Shown here: in pieces, positions 44,370 through 54,384 of the stretch | Layout: every line of letters begins with the position of its first letter | Numbering within the stretch: position 1 is the first letter of the stretch | DNA from: Chitinophagales bacterium 65-1 | GTDB taxonomy: Bacteria; Bacteroidota; Bacteroidia; Chitinophagales; Chitinophagaceae | Length of the DNA stretch: 64,000 bases | Direction: 5' to 3' | NCBI GenBank assembly: GCA_002050465.1 | Contig: MWYX01000059.1 | Location: 1 to 64,000, forward strand | The notes under the pieces: model-generated | The model's input: the letters and a program-made list of their open reading frames with translations, nothing else | The model's database searches: none | What the model was told of the DNA's origin: nothing | Program-made: the position numbers and the translations under genes

Positions 44370-47300
44370 ATGAAAAAAATTTACTTACTCATACTTTTAT
44401 TTTCAGTTTTTTCTGCAAGATCACAGGTAGTTATTAATGAGGTGTATGGTGGTGGTGGTAATGCCGGCTCTACTTATAGGAATGATTTTATAGAGTTGTA
44501 TAATAATGGAACTACTGCTATTAACTTAGCCGGATGGTCAGTACAATATGCAAGTTCAACAGGAACTACATGGGCAGTTACGAACTTAACAGGAAGCATA
44601 CCAGCAAAAGGCCATTATTTAATTCAGCAAGCTGCCGGTACCGGGGGAACAACGAATTTACCCACACCAAATGCAACAGGCTCTATTGCTATGAGCGGTA
44701 CTGCAGGCAAAGTAATTTTGTGTAATATAACAACTGCCCAAACAGGGGCAAATCCAACAGGGGCCCAAATTATAGATAAGGTAGGTTATGGGGCAGGTAC
44801 TAATGGTTTTGAAGGTGTAGGGCCAACAGCAACATTATCCAATACCACCTCAGCTCAAAGAACACCAAATGGTTTTGACAGCAATAATAATCTTACTGAT
44901 TTTACAATAGGAGCACCCAGCCCAACCAATGCAACCGGTGGAACTGATGTAACACCCCCGGCAATTGTTACCTTATTCCCGGCAAACAATGCAATTAATG
45001 TTAGTACATCTTTTACAGCTTCGATTACTTTTAATGAAACAGTACAAAAAGGTGTGGCCGGAACAATTACTGTTAAAAAAGTATTGGATAATGCTGTTGT
45101 ACAAACAACAAATATTACCAATGCCAATGTTATAGTTTCCGGAAGTTCAGCTTCCTTTGATGTTAGTTCTTTAGCTTTTAATACAGCTTATTATATAGAA
45201 ATTTCTGCAGGGGCATTTAAAGATCTTGCCAATAATAATTTTGCAGGAATAACAGGTAACGCTACCTGGAGATTTACAACAGCTGCATCAGCCCCAATAG
45301 GTATATTAGGTACAGCTTACAGCTTTAATACATGTGGCTCTGTATTGCCTGATGGTTTTAGTCAATATAATGTAACAGGCGATCAAAAATGGGGATGTAC
45401 AACATTTGGAAGAGACCCTGCTAACCTGCCATCGGGAAGCGCACCAAACGGAGTACAGATAAATGGCTTTTTAGTAACAAATATTTTAAATGAAGATTGG
45501 CTTATTACACCATCATTTAATTTAACAGCTACTACATTTCCTTTACTTTCTTTTTGGAGCAGAACCGCATTTAACGGGGCACCGCTGCAATTAAAAGTTT
45601 CCACCAATTACCCCGGAACAGGTGACCCCAGGAATTTTACCTGGACAGATCTTAACGGACGATTTCCTAACCAGGCATCAGATGTGTGGACTTTATCAAA
45701 CAATATAAACCTCTCTGCTTTTAAACAACCTTCAGTATTTATTGCATTTGTTTACAACTCCAGCAATGATGATGGAGCCAGATGGACTTTAGATGATATT
45801 AAAATTGAAAATTCACCTACACCTCCGCCACCGGCACTTACAGCTAATGTAACCGATATGCAATTTCCTTATGTTGCCAGTGGCTCAACTGCTGATAAAA
45901 CATTTGCTTTTATCGGTAACGATCTAACTGCTAATGTTACTTTAACATCAACCGGACTATTTTTATTATCAAAAGATGGAACTAATTTTTCATCTTCTAT
46001 AACCTATACTGTTGCTGAAGCAAATAATATATCAAAAACTGTATTTGTAAGATTTGCGCCAAATTTAGCTAACCAGAATTTTACAGGAACTGTTATTGTA
46101 ACTACATCTGCTTTATCATCTACAATAAATTTAAAAGGAACAAGTATTGATCCGGCTACCACTCTTGAAGTTGTAAACTGGAATATTGAATGGTTTGGCA
46201 GCACCGGATTTGGACCAACTAACGAGATCCTTCAGGAGCAAAATGTAAAAACTGTTTTACAAAATATTGGGGCAGATATTTATGGTCTGGTAGAAGTAGT
46301 AGATACTGCAAAATTAGGCAATGTGGTACGGCAAATGCCGGGATACGCCTACATAGTAAGCAATTACGGGTCACGTGTTAACCCACCGGACCCTACCGGA
46401 GGACCGATTGCCGAAGCACAGAAAGAAGCATTTGTTTATAAAACCTCACTCTTTAAAAACATAACATCAAGGCCTTTAATAAATAACCAGAATATTACAA
46501 GCACCTCCTATAATAACTGGGCCAGTGGCCGCTATCCATTTTTAATGACAGCTGATCTAACGCTTAATTGTGTAACAAAAAGAATAAATTTTGTTTTGAT
46601 ACATGCAAAGGCAAATACATCTCCTACTGCAACATCGTATGCACGCAGACAAGCGGCTGCAACGGAATTGCATGATACATTAAATCTATATTTTCCGAAT
46701 GATAATATAATTATTTTAGGAGATTTTAATGACGATCTTGACCAGTCTATCACTGCAGGATTTACTACTACTTCATACAGTGCATTTACAACAGACCCGG
46801 CAAGTTTCTTTTCGCCAACATTGGCATTAAGCCTTGCAGGTAAAAAATCTACAGTAAGTTATAATGATGTGATAGACCATGTTATCCTGTCAAATGAATT
46901 TCAGCCATTTTATTTACACGCTACAGCAACTATTTTAACGGATGTTGCAGCCTTAATACCTAATTATGGTAAAACCACAACTGATCACTACCCTGTATTT
47001 ACCCGTTACCAGTTTAGAAATACAAGTGCACCAATAATTCCAGCATGTGTTCCTGCAACATCATTTTGCGCAAGCAGTAATAATGTTTATACTGTACCAA
47101 CACTTTCTGCAACTGATGATTGTGGAGTTGTAAATTACAGTTATGTAATCAGTGGTGCCACATCAAGAACGGGAAACACTAATAATGCAAGTGGAATATT
47201 TAACCCGGGAATAAGTACAATAACCTGGATGGTTACTGATGATTTTTTAAATACAGCAACCTGCCAGACAACTATTACCATTAATTCCAATCCAACTGTT

Positions 47301-47942
47301 ACCATACCGGATGCATTTTCGATAACGCAGGGAGTAGCAGCCAATACTGTTTATCCCGGTTATTCTCCGGCAAGCTTATTAACTTTAAATGCAAATGCAA
47401 GCGGCGGCACACCTGACTATACTTACAGCTGGTCAAACGGAACATCAGGAATTTCTACAACAGTTAGCCCAACTGCAAATACACTGTATAATGTTGTGGT
47501 CACTGATTCAAAAGGCTGCCTGGCATCTGCTTCAAAAACTATAACTGCAATTATTGTAAGAGGAATTAGAAATTCAAATAACGTGGTTATATGTCATAAA
47601 GCAAATACTATAGAAGTTGAAGTCAATGCTGTTTCAGCTCACCTGGCACATGGAGATTTTTTAGGCAGCTGCTCTTCATCTGCTCCTTATTCTGATCTTT
47701 CTATTTCTGCAGCTCCAAACCCTTCCAAAGATTATTTCATTATTACGATCTTAGGTGGCAATACTCCAGAGCCAATGAGTATATTGGTAAGTGATGCAAT
47801 GGGAAGAGAAGTTGAACGTTGGAACAATACATTTACAAAATCATTCAGGTTAGGTGCTAACTATATGCCCGGGTTGTACATGGTTCGTGTAATACAGGTA
47901 AGAGAAATGGCAACCATAACCTTGCTTAAACAACCCAGATAG
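44370..47942 (+). CDS. Type IX-secreted multidomain endonuclease/exonuclease/phosphatase protein
   Basis: 1190 residues. After a signal peptide (1-18) comes a lamin-tail domain (VVINEVYGGGGNAGSTYRND, to about 190), an Ig-like domain starting TPPAIVTLFPANNAINVS (about 195-305) and a jelly-roll-like module (305-490). An endonuclease/exonuclease/phosphatase domain follows, with VVNWNIEWFG (about 600), ILGDFNDDLD (about 783), DVIDHVIL and TTDHYPVF (about 872). Ig/PKD-like repeats and a VICHKANTIEV module come next, then a C-terminal Por-type sorting tail (from about 1109, APNPSKDYF...MPGLYMVRV). It is probably a secreted nuclease acting on extracellular DNA. A strong terminator follows. Confidence 0.9.
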   Translation: MKKIYLLILLFSVFSARSQVVINEVYGGGGNAGSTYRNDFIELYNNGTTAINLAGWSVQYASSTGTTWAVTNLTGSIPAKGHYLIQQAAGTGGTTNLPTPNATGSIAMSGTAGKVILCNITTAQTGANPTGAQIIDKVGYGAGTNGFEGVGPTATLSNTTSAQRTPNGFDSNNNLTDFTIGAPSPTNATGGTDVTPPAIVTLFPANNAINVSTSFTASITFNETVQKGVAGTITVKKVLDNAVVQTTNITNANVIVSGSSASFDVSSLAFNTAYYIEISAGAFKDLANNNFAGITGNATWRFTTAASAPIGILGTAYSFNTCGSVLPDGFSQYNVTGDQKWGCTTFGRDPANLPSGSAPNGVQINGFLVTNILNEDWLITPSFNLTATTFPLLSFWSRTAFNGAPLQLKVSTNYPGTGDPRNFTWTDLNGRFPNQASDVWTLSNNINLSAFKQPSVFIAFVYNSSNDDGARWTLDDIKIENSPTPPPPALTANVTDMQFPYVASGSTADKTFAFIGNDLTANVTLTSTGLFLLSKDGTNFSSSITYTVAEANNISKTVFVRFAPNLANQNFTGTVIVTTSALSSTINLKGTSIDPATTLEVVNWNIEWFGSTGFGPTNEILQEQNVKTVLQNIGADIYGLVEVVDTAKLGNVVRQMPGYAYIVSNYGSRVNPPDPTGGPIAEAQKEAFVYKTSLFKNITSRPLINNQNITSTSYNNWASGRYPFLMTADLTLNCVTKRINFVLIHAKANTSPTATSYARRQAAATELHDTLNLYFPNDNIIILGDFNDDLDQSITAGFTTTSYSAFTTDPASFFSPTLALSLAGKKSTVSYNDVIDHVILSNEFQPFYLHATATILTDVAALIPNYGKTTTDHYPVFTRYQFRNTSAPIIPACVPATSFCASSNNVYTVPTLSATDDCGVVNYSYVISGATSRTGNTNNASGIFNPGISTITWMVTDDFLNTATCQTTITINSNPTVTIPDAFSITQGVAANTVYPGYSPASLLTLNANASGGTPDYTYSWSNGTSGISTTVSPTANTLYNVVVTDSKGCLASASKTITAIIVRGIRNSNNVVICHKANTIEVEVNAVSAHLAHGDFLGSCSSSAPYSDLSISAAPNPSKDYFIITILGGNTPEPMSILVSDAMGREVERWNNTFTKSFRLGANYMPGLYMVRVIQVREMATITLLKQPR

Positions 47943-47961
47943 ATTTTAATTTAACCATACC

Positions 47962-47991
47962 AGGAGCGGCACTTGCCGCTCCTTTTTTTTT
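47962..47991 (+). terminator. Intrinsic terminator after the secreted nuclease
   Basis: Stem AGGAGCGGC / GCCGCTCCT, loop ACTT, then eight or more T. It separates the nuclease gene from the convergent GIN-domain gene. Confidence 0.93.
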
Positions 47992-48001
47992 GAATAAGAT
48001 T

Positions 48002-48706
48002 TTAGTTTCCCGGTTGAACAGAGCCACTGCCCGATTTATGAATTTGAGGAGATGATGGATTTCCGCTATAATTAATATCGCCGCTTCCGCTAACAGTTGC
48101 ATTTAATTTAATGCTGGAAAATACATGTGCATTTCCGCTACCGCTAACCTTAATATTTGTATTCTCGCTTAACAGGTTTTTGGCCATCAATTCACCACTG
48201 CCGCTTATCTTACAATTGAAATTTTTTGTTCGTCCCTGCGCTCTAATGTTGCCGGATCCGCTTATAGTTGCAATAACTGATGGGGTTTCAATATTTAAAT
48301 TGATCTCGCCGGAACCGGACACCTTCATCTCAATCTGCCTCTTATCTTTGATAACGTTTTTTGACATAATTGTACCCGAACCCGTTACTGATAAATTTTG
48401 CATTAATGGGGTATTAACAAAAACCCTGACATTTATATTTCTGTACGATAATTTTTCCTTTAGATAAATATGCAGTATGCCATCTTCTATTTTTGTTATT
48501 ACATATTGCATAACATTATCATCAGCTTCAACTTTTATTTCCTTGCTTTCAGTTTGCATCACCTGTACATCTATTGAACCTGAATTTTTTATTCCTGTAA
48601 ATTCATTATAATTTCTTACTTCAGTGATTATATTTCCACTTCCGGAGATTGATTGGCAGGAGATAAGAACAGTGGCTGATAAAAAGGCAAATAATAATCG
48701 TTGCAT
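48002..48706 (-). CDS. GIN-domain (DUF2807) lipoprotein
   Basis: The frame opens at 48736, but Met11 (48706) leads directly into a leader ending at lipobox LISC. The mature part is a run of short right-handed repeats with the word SGSG at each turn ([32 protein letters not shown]), the pattern of the DUF2807 'head GIN' domain, predicted to form a parallel beta-helix. It is an outer-membrane-associated lipoprotein of unknown role, divergent from guaA. Confidence 0.85.
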   Translation of the reverse strand: MQRLLFAFLSATVLISCQSISGSGNIITEVRNYNEFTGIKNSGSIDVQVMQTESKEIKVEADDNVMQYVITKIEDGILHIYLKEKLSYRNINVRVFVNTPLMQNLSVTGSGTIMSKNVIKDKRQIEMKVSGSGEINLNIETPSVIATISGSGNIRAQGRTKNFNCKISGSGELMAKNLLSENTNIKVSGSGNAHVFSSIKLNATVSGSGDINYSGNPSSPQIHKSGSGSVQPGN

Positions 48707-48743
48707 ATAAACAGTTTTAATAAAGCTATGAATCAAAACGCTG

Positions 48744-48751
48744 TAACTTTG
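48744..48751 (+). promoter_or_regulatory. -7 box TAACTTTG for guaA
   Basis: Exact TAnnTTTG match, ending six bases before the ATG at 48758. If used, the transcript would be nearly leaderless, and the earlier ATGs at 48701 and 48728 would be untranscribed. Confidence 0.5.
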
Positions 48752-48757
48752 CGGCCA

Positions 48758-50287
48758 ATGGGTGATAAAATATTAATTCTTGATTTTGGCTCTCAATATA
48801 CCCAGTTAATTGCACGTTCCGTGAGGGAAGCAAATGTGTATTGCGAAATTATTCCATTCAATAAAAAAATAGAATTTGATGGCTTGAAAGGTGTTATACT
48901 TTCCGGGTCTCCTTTTTCAGTTAATGACGACTTTGCACCTATTGCGGATATCAAAAAACTGTCAGGAAAATTGCCGGTATTGGGTATTTGTTATGGTGCA
49001 CAACTTACAGCCAAAGATTTTGGTGGTATAATAGAAAAAAGTGATAAAAGGGAGTATGGACGTGCTGTTTTAAAGGTTATACAAAAAGATACATTGCTAA
49101 AAGGCCTTCCTAAAACTTCAAACGTTTGGATGAGTCATTCCGATAGTATAAAAAAACTTCCGGATGGATTTGAAATATTAGGCACTACAGAAAGTATTCC
49201 GGTTGCTGCCTTTAAAAGCACAAACCCTGATCATACTATTTATGGCCTGCAATTTCATCCCGAAGTTTATCACTCTGCAGAAGGCAAAAAAATAATAAAG
49301 AATTTTTTAGTTGATATATGTGGCTGTAATCAGGATTGGACACCTGCACATTTTATTACCGATACAGTTGAAGCCTTAAAAAAACAGATCGGTAATAAAA
49401 AAGTAATAATGGCATTAAGTGGTGGTGTTGATTCTACGGTTGCTGCTTTCTTAATTCATAAGGCAATCGGCAAAAATCTTTTTGGAATTTTTGTTGATAA
49501 CGGACTTCTTAGAAAAGATGAATTTGAACAGGTTTTATCTACTTGCAAAAATTTGGGATTGAACATTAATGGTGTAGATGCCACGGATCATTTTTACGCC
49601 AAACTTGCCGGGAAAGTTTTGCCTGAAGAAAAAAGAAAGGCTATAGGAAAAAGTTTTATAGAAATATTTGATGAGGAAGCACATAAAATCACCGGAATTG
49701 ATTTTTTAGCACAGGGTACCATTTATCCTGATGTTATTGAATCAGTTTCAGTACATGGTCCATCGGTAACAATTAAATCACATCATAATGTTGGAGGATT
49801 ACCGGCTGCAATGAATTTGAAATTAATTGAGCCTTTGCGTTCGCTGTTTAAAGATGAGGTAAGAAAAGTTGGAAAAGAATTGGGTATTCCTGATGAAATA
49901 CTATCCCGGCATCCATTTCCGGGTCCGGGATTAGCGATTAGGATACTGGGAGAAGTAACGGAAGAAAAGGTACAATTGTTGCAACTGGCTGATGCCATAT
50001 ATACAAATGGTTTGCGAAAACATAATTTATATGCAACTGTATGGCAGGCAGGCACTATCTTATTGCCGGTAAAAAGTGTAGGTGTGATGGGTGATGAAAG
50101 AACATATGAATTTACTGTTGTATTAAGAGCAGTTACATCAGTGGATGGAATGACGGCAGACTGGGCACACCTTCCATATGATTTTCTTGCAGAAATATCG
50201 ACTGAAATAATAAATAATGTAAAAGGGATAAACCGGGTGGTATATGATATCAGCAGCAAGCCACCTGCCACTATTGAATGGGAATAA
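48758..50287 (+). CDS. guaA: GMP synthase (glutamine-hydrolysing)
   Basis: 509 residues from Met at 48758 ([20 protein letters not shown]). Longer starts at 48701 and 48728 exist, but the family N-terminus and a -7 box just before 48758 favour the shorter form. The glutaminase domain has the nucleophile in GICYGAQL and FHPEVYHS. The ATP-pyrophosphatase domain has the PP-loop SGGVDST, and the dimer domain ends in PPATIEWE. It amidates XMP to GMP. It is followed by a periplasmic protein gene 31 bases on. Confidence 0.96.
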   Translation: MGDKILILDFGSQYTQLIARSVREANVYCEIIPFNKKIEFDGLKGVILSGSPFSVNDDFAPIADIKKLSGKLPVLGICYGAQLTAKDFGGIIEKSDKREYGRAVLKVIQKDTLLKGLPKTSNVWMSHSDSIKKLPDGFEILGTTESIPVAAFKSTNPDHTIYGLQFHPEVYHSAEGKKIIKNFLVDICGCNQDWTPAHFITDTVEALKKQIGNKKVIMALSGGVDSTVAAFLIHKAIGKNLFGIFVDNGLLRKDEFEQVLSTCKNLGLNINGVDATDHFYAKLAGKVLPEEKRKAIGKSFIEIFDEEAHKITGIDFLAQGTIYPDVIESVSVHGPSVTIKSHHNVGGLPAAMNLKLIEPLRSLFKDEVRKVGKELGIPDEILSRHPFPGPGLAIRILGEVTEEKVQLLQLADAIYTNGLRKHNLYATVWQAGTILLPVKSVGVMGDERTYEFTVVLRAVTSVDGMTADWAHLPYDFLAEISTEIINNVKGINRVVYDISSKPPATIEWE

Positions 50288-50318
50288 AAATTTTAAATCA
50301 TCGATTAAGAAAGCTACT

Positions 50319-51506
50319 ATGAAGAAAACAATTTTAGGCTTTTTTGTGTTGGTATTTTTTACAGGTAACAAATATCTATTTGCGCAGGAAAATTATAACA
50401 CACAAAAAGTATATAAAGTTGGCGTTTTTGCCCCATTATACCTTGATTCCGTATTTACTAATTACCAGCTTCGTTCAGATAAAACCATTCCCAAATTTAT
50501 TATGCCTGCGGTAGATTTTGTACAGGGTGCAGAAATTGCATTGGATACATTATCTCTCTTTAATCAACGGGTAGAAGCATTTATTTATGATACCAAGTCT
50601 TTTACTCAGCCTCTGCCATGGCTTATACAAAATAAGCTATTAGACAGCTTTGATTTAATAATAGGCTGTGTAAAAGATACAGATTTTAAAGTGCTGGCTG
50701 ATTTTTCTGCCAAAAAAAATATTCCTTTTATATCTGCAACCTACCCAAATGATGGCGGTGTATCAGGTAATCCCAACCTTATAATAATAAATTCAACATT
50801 AAAGGCGCACTGTGAGGGCATATATAGTTATATTTTACAAAATCATGGTACGGATAAAATTATTCTTTTAAAAAAACCCGGAGTGCAGGAAGATAAAATA
50901 GCATCTTATTTTAAAACACAGAATGAGCAGGAAGGCAAGCCATTATTAAATATTCAAACCATACATGTAGATAGTACTATATCCTCTTATTTTTTGAAAT
51001 CAAGATTAGATAGTACAAAGCGTACTGTAATTATAGCTGCAAGCTTAGATGAAAGTTTTGCAAAAACAGTAGCAAATGCCTGCTTTGCAATTAGAAAAAG
51101 TTATCCTCTTATTTTAATCGGAATGCCGAACTGGGATGGATTTAAAATATTTACAGCTAAAAATGCTTACAAAGATTTTCCGGTGCACTTCACAACACCT
51201 TATTACAATTCAAAAAGCAATTGGTTCAATACTACGCTAACAAATGAGTATTTGAGAAGATATAAAACAAAACCCTCAGATATGGCCTATAGAGGCTTCG
51301 AAACAATTTATATGTTCACAAAGCTTTTATTAAGATACCCGGGGAATATTTTATCTCATTTAAATGATAAATCGCAAACTATTTTTAATGAACACAATTT
51401 CAGGCCGGTATTTTTAAAGAAAGGGGCTTTACAGCCGGATTATTTTGAAAATAAGCATTTATATATTATGCGTATTTTAAATGGGGCTGTATCACGTGAA
51501 TGGTAA
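50319..51506 (+). CDS. Periplasmic-binding-protein-like exported protein
   Basis: 395 residues from Met at 50319 (MKKTILGFFVLVFFTGNKYLFAQ), with a signal peptide. The frame extends upstream into guaA, but that part is not plausible coding. The fold resembles type 1 ligand-binding proteins: KVGVFAPLYLDSVF, FVQGAEIALDTL, IIGCVKDTDFKVLADF and AYRGFETIYMFTKLL. In Bacteroidota a LysM-containing relative is often encoded after guaA, but no LysM repeat is present here. The ligand is unknown. Confidence 0.75.
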   Translation: MKKTILGFFVLVFFTGNKYLFAQENYNTQKVYKVGVFAPLYLDSVFTNYQLRSDKTIPKFIMPAVDFVQGAEIALDTLSLFNQRVEAFIYDTKSFTQPLPWLIQNKLLDSFDLIIGCVKDTDFKVLADFSAKKNIPFISATYPNDGGVSGNPNLIIINSTLKAHCEGIYSYILQNHGTDKIILLKKPGVQEDKIASYFKTQNEQEGKPLLNIQTIHVDSTISSYFLKSRLDSTKRTVIIAASLDESFAKTVANACFAIRKSYPLILIGMPNWDGFKIFTAKNAYKDFPVHFTTPYYNSKSNWFNTTLTNEYLRRYKTKPSDMAYRGFETIYMFTKLLLRYPGNILSHLNDKSQTIFNEHNFRPVFLKKGALQPDYFENKHLYIMRILNGAVSREW

Positions 51507-51623
51507 GGGCATCTACTTAGCCTGAATGCCGGCAAACAGAAATTCCCGGCCTCTTTGTGAAGGCAAATCCAAAGCTTTTTACTATAACTTACAGCACGCT
51601 TGTAACTTAGAAATTTATTGCAG

Positions 51624-52673
51624 ATGAATCTTATAAGTTTTACAGATAAAGGGCTTTGTTGTTCTCAGGGTAATTTTTATATTGACCCCTGGAAACCGGT
51701 GGACAGTGCTGTAATAACTCACGCCCACAGCGATCATGCATATTTTGGCCATAAAAAATATCTGTGCCATCATTATACAAAACCTTTATTGCAATTACGC
51801 CTGGGTGATAACAACTATGAAAGTATTGAATGGGGAGAAACAATAAATATTAATGGGGTAAAAATTTCTTTATATCCGGCCGGACATATTATAGGATCAT
51901 CACAAGTAAGATTAGAATATAATGGAGAAGTTTGGGTTGTAAGCGGTGATTATAAAAATGAAGATGATGGATTGAGCGGAAGGTTTGAACCATTAAAATG
52001 CAATACGTTTATTACTGAATCAACATTTGGCTTACCTATTTATAAATGGAAACCTCAGCAGGAAATTTTTGAGGGTATTATCAATTGGATCAACAGGAAC
52101 AAGGAAAATGGAAAAACAAGTGTACTGCTGGCATACAGCCTTGGTAAGGCCCAACGTGTGTTACAATATATAAAAGAAACCACGCAGGATATTTATGTGC
52201 ATGGCGCCATATGGAATACACATGAAACCTTATTAAATGCCGGATGGAAATTACCAGTTGTAAAAAGAATAACCCCGGATACTCCAAAGGAAGCGTTGAA
52301 GGGAACGGTTGTAATTGCCCCACCCAGTGCAGACTCATCCCCATGGATGAAAAAGTTTCAACCTTATTCAGTAGGTGTATGTAGCGGATGGATGCAGGTA
52401 AGAGGGAATGCAAGAAGAAGAAATGTGGATGCAGGCTTTGCATTAAGTGATCATGCAGACTGGAAAGGCTTACTTGAAAGTATAAAAGCAACTGAAGCTG
52501 AAAGGGTTTTTGTAACACATGGATTTCAATCAGCCTTCAGTAGGTATTTGAATGAAGAAGGAATTGCCATTGCAGCAGAAGTTAAAACAGAATATGGTAA
52601 TGAGGATGAAGAAGCCCCACCTATCCTCCCCCAAAGGGAGGAACAAAATGAAGAGCGCTTAGACTTGCAATAA
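51624..52673 (+). CDS. Ligase-associated DNA exonuclease (metallo-beta-lactamase/beta-CASP)
   Basis: 349 residues from ATG 51624 (an in-frame TTG lies 6 bases earlier). Zinc motif HAHSDH (33-38), SGDYKNEDDGL and SDHADWKGLL are those of the MBL/beta-CASP nucleases (SNM1/Pso2-like). It is the exonuclease of the ligase-associated repair module together with the next gene (ligase), the helicase at 57.2 kb and PdeM at 61.4 kb. The C-terminal tail (PPILPQREEQNEERLDLQ) is element-derived. Confidence 0.9.
   Translation: MNLISFTDKGLCCSQGNFYIDPWKPVDSAVITHAHSDHAYFGHKKYLCHHYTKPLLQLRLGDNNYESIEWGETININGVKISLYPAGHIIGSSQVRLEYNGEVWVVSGDYKNEDDGLSGRFEPLKCNTFITESTFGLPIYKWKPQQEIFEGIINWINRNKENGKTSVLLAYSLGKAQRVLQYIKETTQDIYVHGAIWNTHETLLNAGWKLPVVKRITPDTPKEALKGTVVIAPPSADSSPWMKKFQPYSVGVCSGWMQVRGNARRRNVDAGFALSDHADWKGLLESIKATEAERVFVTHGFQSAFSRYLNEEGIAIAAEVKTEYGNEDEEAPPILPQREEQNEERLDLQ
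52625..52641. repeat. Palindromic element at the 3' end of the exonuclease gene
   Basis: CCTCCC, loop CCAAA, GGGAGG, read as PPILPQREE. It lengthens the exonuclease C-terminus. Confidence 0.65.
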
Positions 52674-52691
52674 GTTATTGAAACGAAGTTT

Positions 52692-54350
52692 ATGCAGATT
52701 GATAAGACTAATAATGAGTCAATTCAAACTCCTTCCCTGTGGGGGAAGGATGGGATGGGGCAATTTGCTGCATTAGTAACACAAATAAGTTCTTCTACAA
52801 AAACAAATGATAAGCTTGAATCACTGGCGGAATATTTTACTGTTGCAGATGATAAAGATAAAGTTTGGGTAATTGCAATTTTTTCCGGAAGAAGGCCCAG
52901 GCGAATAGTAAGTTCTACCTTACTTTCACAATGGTGTATAGAAATGGCTGGCATTCCATCCTGGTTATTTGTTGAAAGCTATAGTACTGTTGGCGATCTT
53001 GGTGAAACTATTGCTTTATTACTCCCTGATCCAATTATTAAAAGTGAAGGAAAAAGTCTCTCTTTCTATTTAGAAAAATTTATTGAAATAGAAAAAGAAA
53101 ATGAGTATGTTAAAAAACAATTTATTCTTGATAGCTGGAATAAAATGACCCAGGCTGAAAGATTTGTTTTTAATAAACTTATTACAGGTAGTTTTAGAAT
53201 AGGTGTTTCACAAAGTTTAATGGTAAACGCCTTATCAAAAATTGTTGACCTGTCATCATCTGTTATTGCACACCGTATAAGCGGTAATTGGGATCCTTCA
53301 ACAACAACTTTTTCTAACCTGTTAAGTACTGAAGTTACTGATATAGATCACTCTAAGCCTTACCCCTTCTACCTTGCTTATGCTTTGGAAGATGAACCAT
53401 CTGCTTTAGGAAATCCTGAAGAATGGCAGGCAGAATGGAAATGGGATGGTATCCGCGGACAAATGATAAAAAGGAATAATGAATTATTTGTATGGAGCCG
53501 TGGTGAAGAATTAATGACAGATAAATTTCCTGAGTATTTTATTTTAAAAGATCTACTTCCTGATGGGATTGTTTTAGATGGAGAAATTATTCCTGCAGAA
53601 AATGGAAAGCCTATGCCTTTTGCTGTTTTACAAACCAGAATCGGCAGAAAAAATATTACAAAGAAACAATTAATAGAAGCCCCGATCTGTTTTTTTGTTT
53701 ATGACCTTCTTGAATTTAATTACGAAGACTGGAGAAATAAACCTTTAGCCGAAAGAAGAAATAAACTGGAAGAAATATTGCAAATTATAAATAACAATGC
53801 AATACGGTTATCTTCTGTAATTAATTTTACCAATTGGAATGATTTGGCAGAGCTAAGAAAAAGCTCGAGGGAAATGAACAGTGAAGGGATAATGTTGAAG
53901 AGAAAAAATTCAATTTATCAGGTTGGCAGAAAAAGAGGCGATTGGTGGAAATGGAAAATTGATGCACTAACAATTGATTGTGTAATGATCTATGCCCAAA
54001 AAGGCAGTGGCCGAAGAAGTAATTTATATACTGATTATACATTTGCTGTTAGGGATGGTGATAAGCTTATTGCCTTTACAAAAGCTTATTCAGGATTAAC
54101 AGATAAAGAATTTGCGCAGGTTGATAATTTTGTCAAACGAAATTCGATTGAAAAATTCGGCCCTGTTAGAACTGTAAAGCCGGAGCTTGTATTTGAGATT
54201 GCCTTTGAAGGAATTGCTGCAAGTAATCGCCATAAAAGTGGTGTGGCTTTGCGTTTCCCCAGGATGAGCAGGTGGAGAAAAGATAAAAAGGTGGACGAGA
54301 TAAATACACTTGAAGATTTAAAAGCGATGCTGAAAATGTATGGTAAATAA
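52692..54350 (+). CDS. ATP-dependent DNA ligase (ligase-associated module type)
   Basis: 552 residues. The adenylated lysine is Lys250 in EWKWDGIRG. Nucleotidyltransferase motifs III-V (LDGEIIPAENG, FFVYDLLEFN, EGIMLKRKNS) and the OB domain follow an N-terminal DNA-binding domain. Residues before about 22 (QTPSLWGKDGM) are encoded by a palindromic element. MGQFAALVTQ at 52755 matches the usual family start, so the real start may be there. It lies 18 bases after the exonuclease. The helicase that normally follows is displaced by the accessory block. Confidence 0.92.
   Translation: MQIDKTNNESIQTPSLWGKDGMGQFAALVTQISSSTKTNDKLESLAEYFTVADDKDKVWVIAIFSGRRPRRIVSSTLLSQWCIEMAGIPSWLFVESYSTVGDLGETIALLLPDPIIKSEGKSLSFYLEKFIEIEKENEYVKKQFILDSWNKMTQAERFVFNKLITGSFRIGVSQSLMVNALSKIVDLSSSVIAHRISGNWDPSTTTFSNLLSTEVTDIDHSKPYPFYLAYALEDEPSALGNPEEWQAEWKWDGIRGQMIKRNNELFVWSRGEELMTDKFPEYFILKDLLPDGIVLDGEIIPAENGKPMPFAVLQTRIGRKNITKKQLIEAPICFFVYDLLEFNYEDWRNKPLAERRNKLEEILQIINNNAIRLSSVINFTNWNDLAELRKSSREMNSEGIMLKRKNSIYQVGRKRGDWWKWKIDALTIDCVMIYAQKGSGRRSNLYTDYTFAVRDGDKLIAFTKAYSGLTDKEFAQVDNFVKRNSIEKFGPVRTVKPELVFEIAFEGIAASNRHKSGVALRFPRMSRWRKDKKVDEINTLEDLKAMLKMYGK
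52731..52749. repeat. Palindromic element at the 5' end of the ligase gene
   Basis: Perfect arms CCTTCCC / GGGAAGG with loop TGTGG, just before the likely true start at 52755. Confidence 0.75.
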
Positions 54351-54384
54351 TCAGGATAATTAATAATATTATTTCAGCAAATTA

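Noticed and set aside
49783-50271. Minus-strand 162-codon open frame inside guaA
   Set aside because: It lies wholly opposite conserved GuaA sequence and its translation has no recognisable features.
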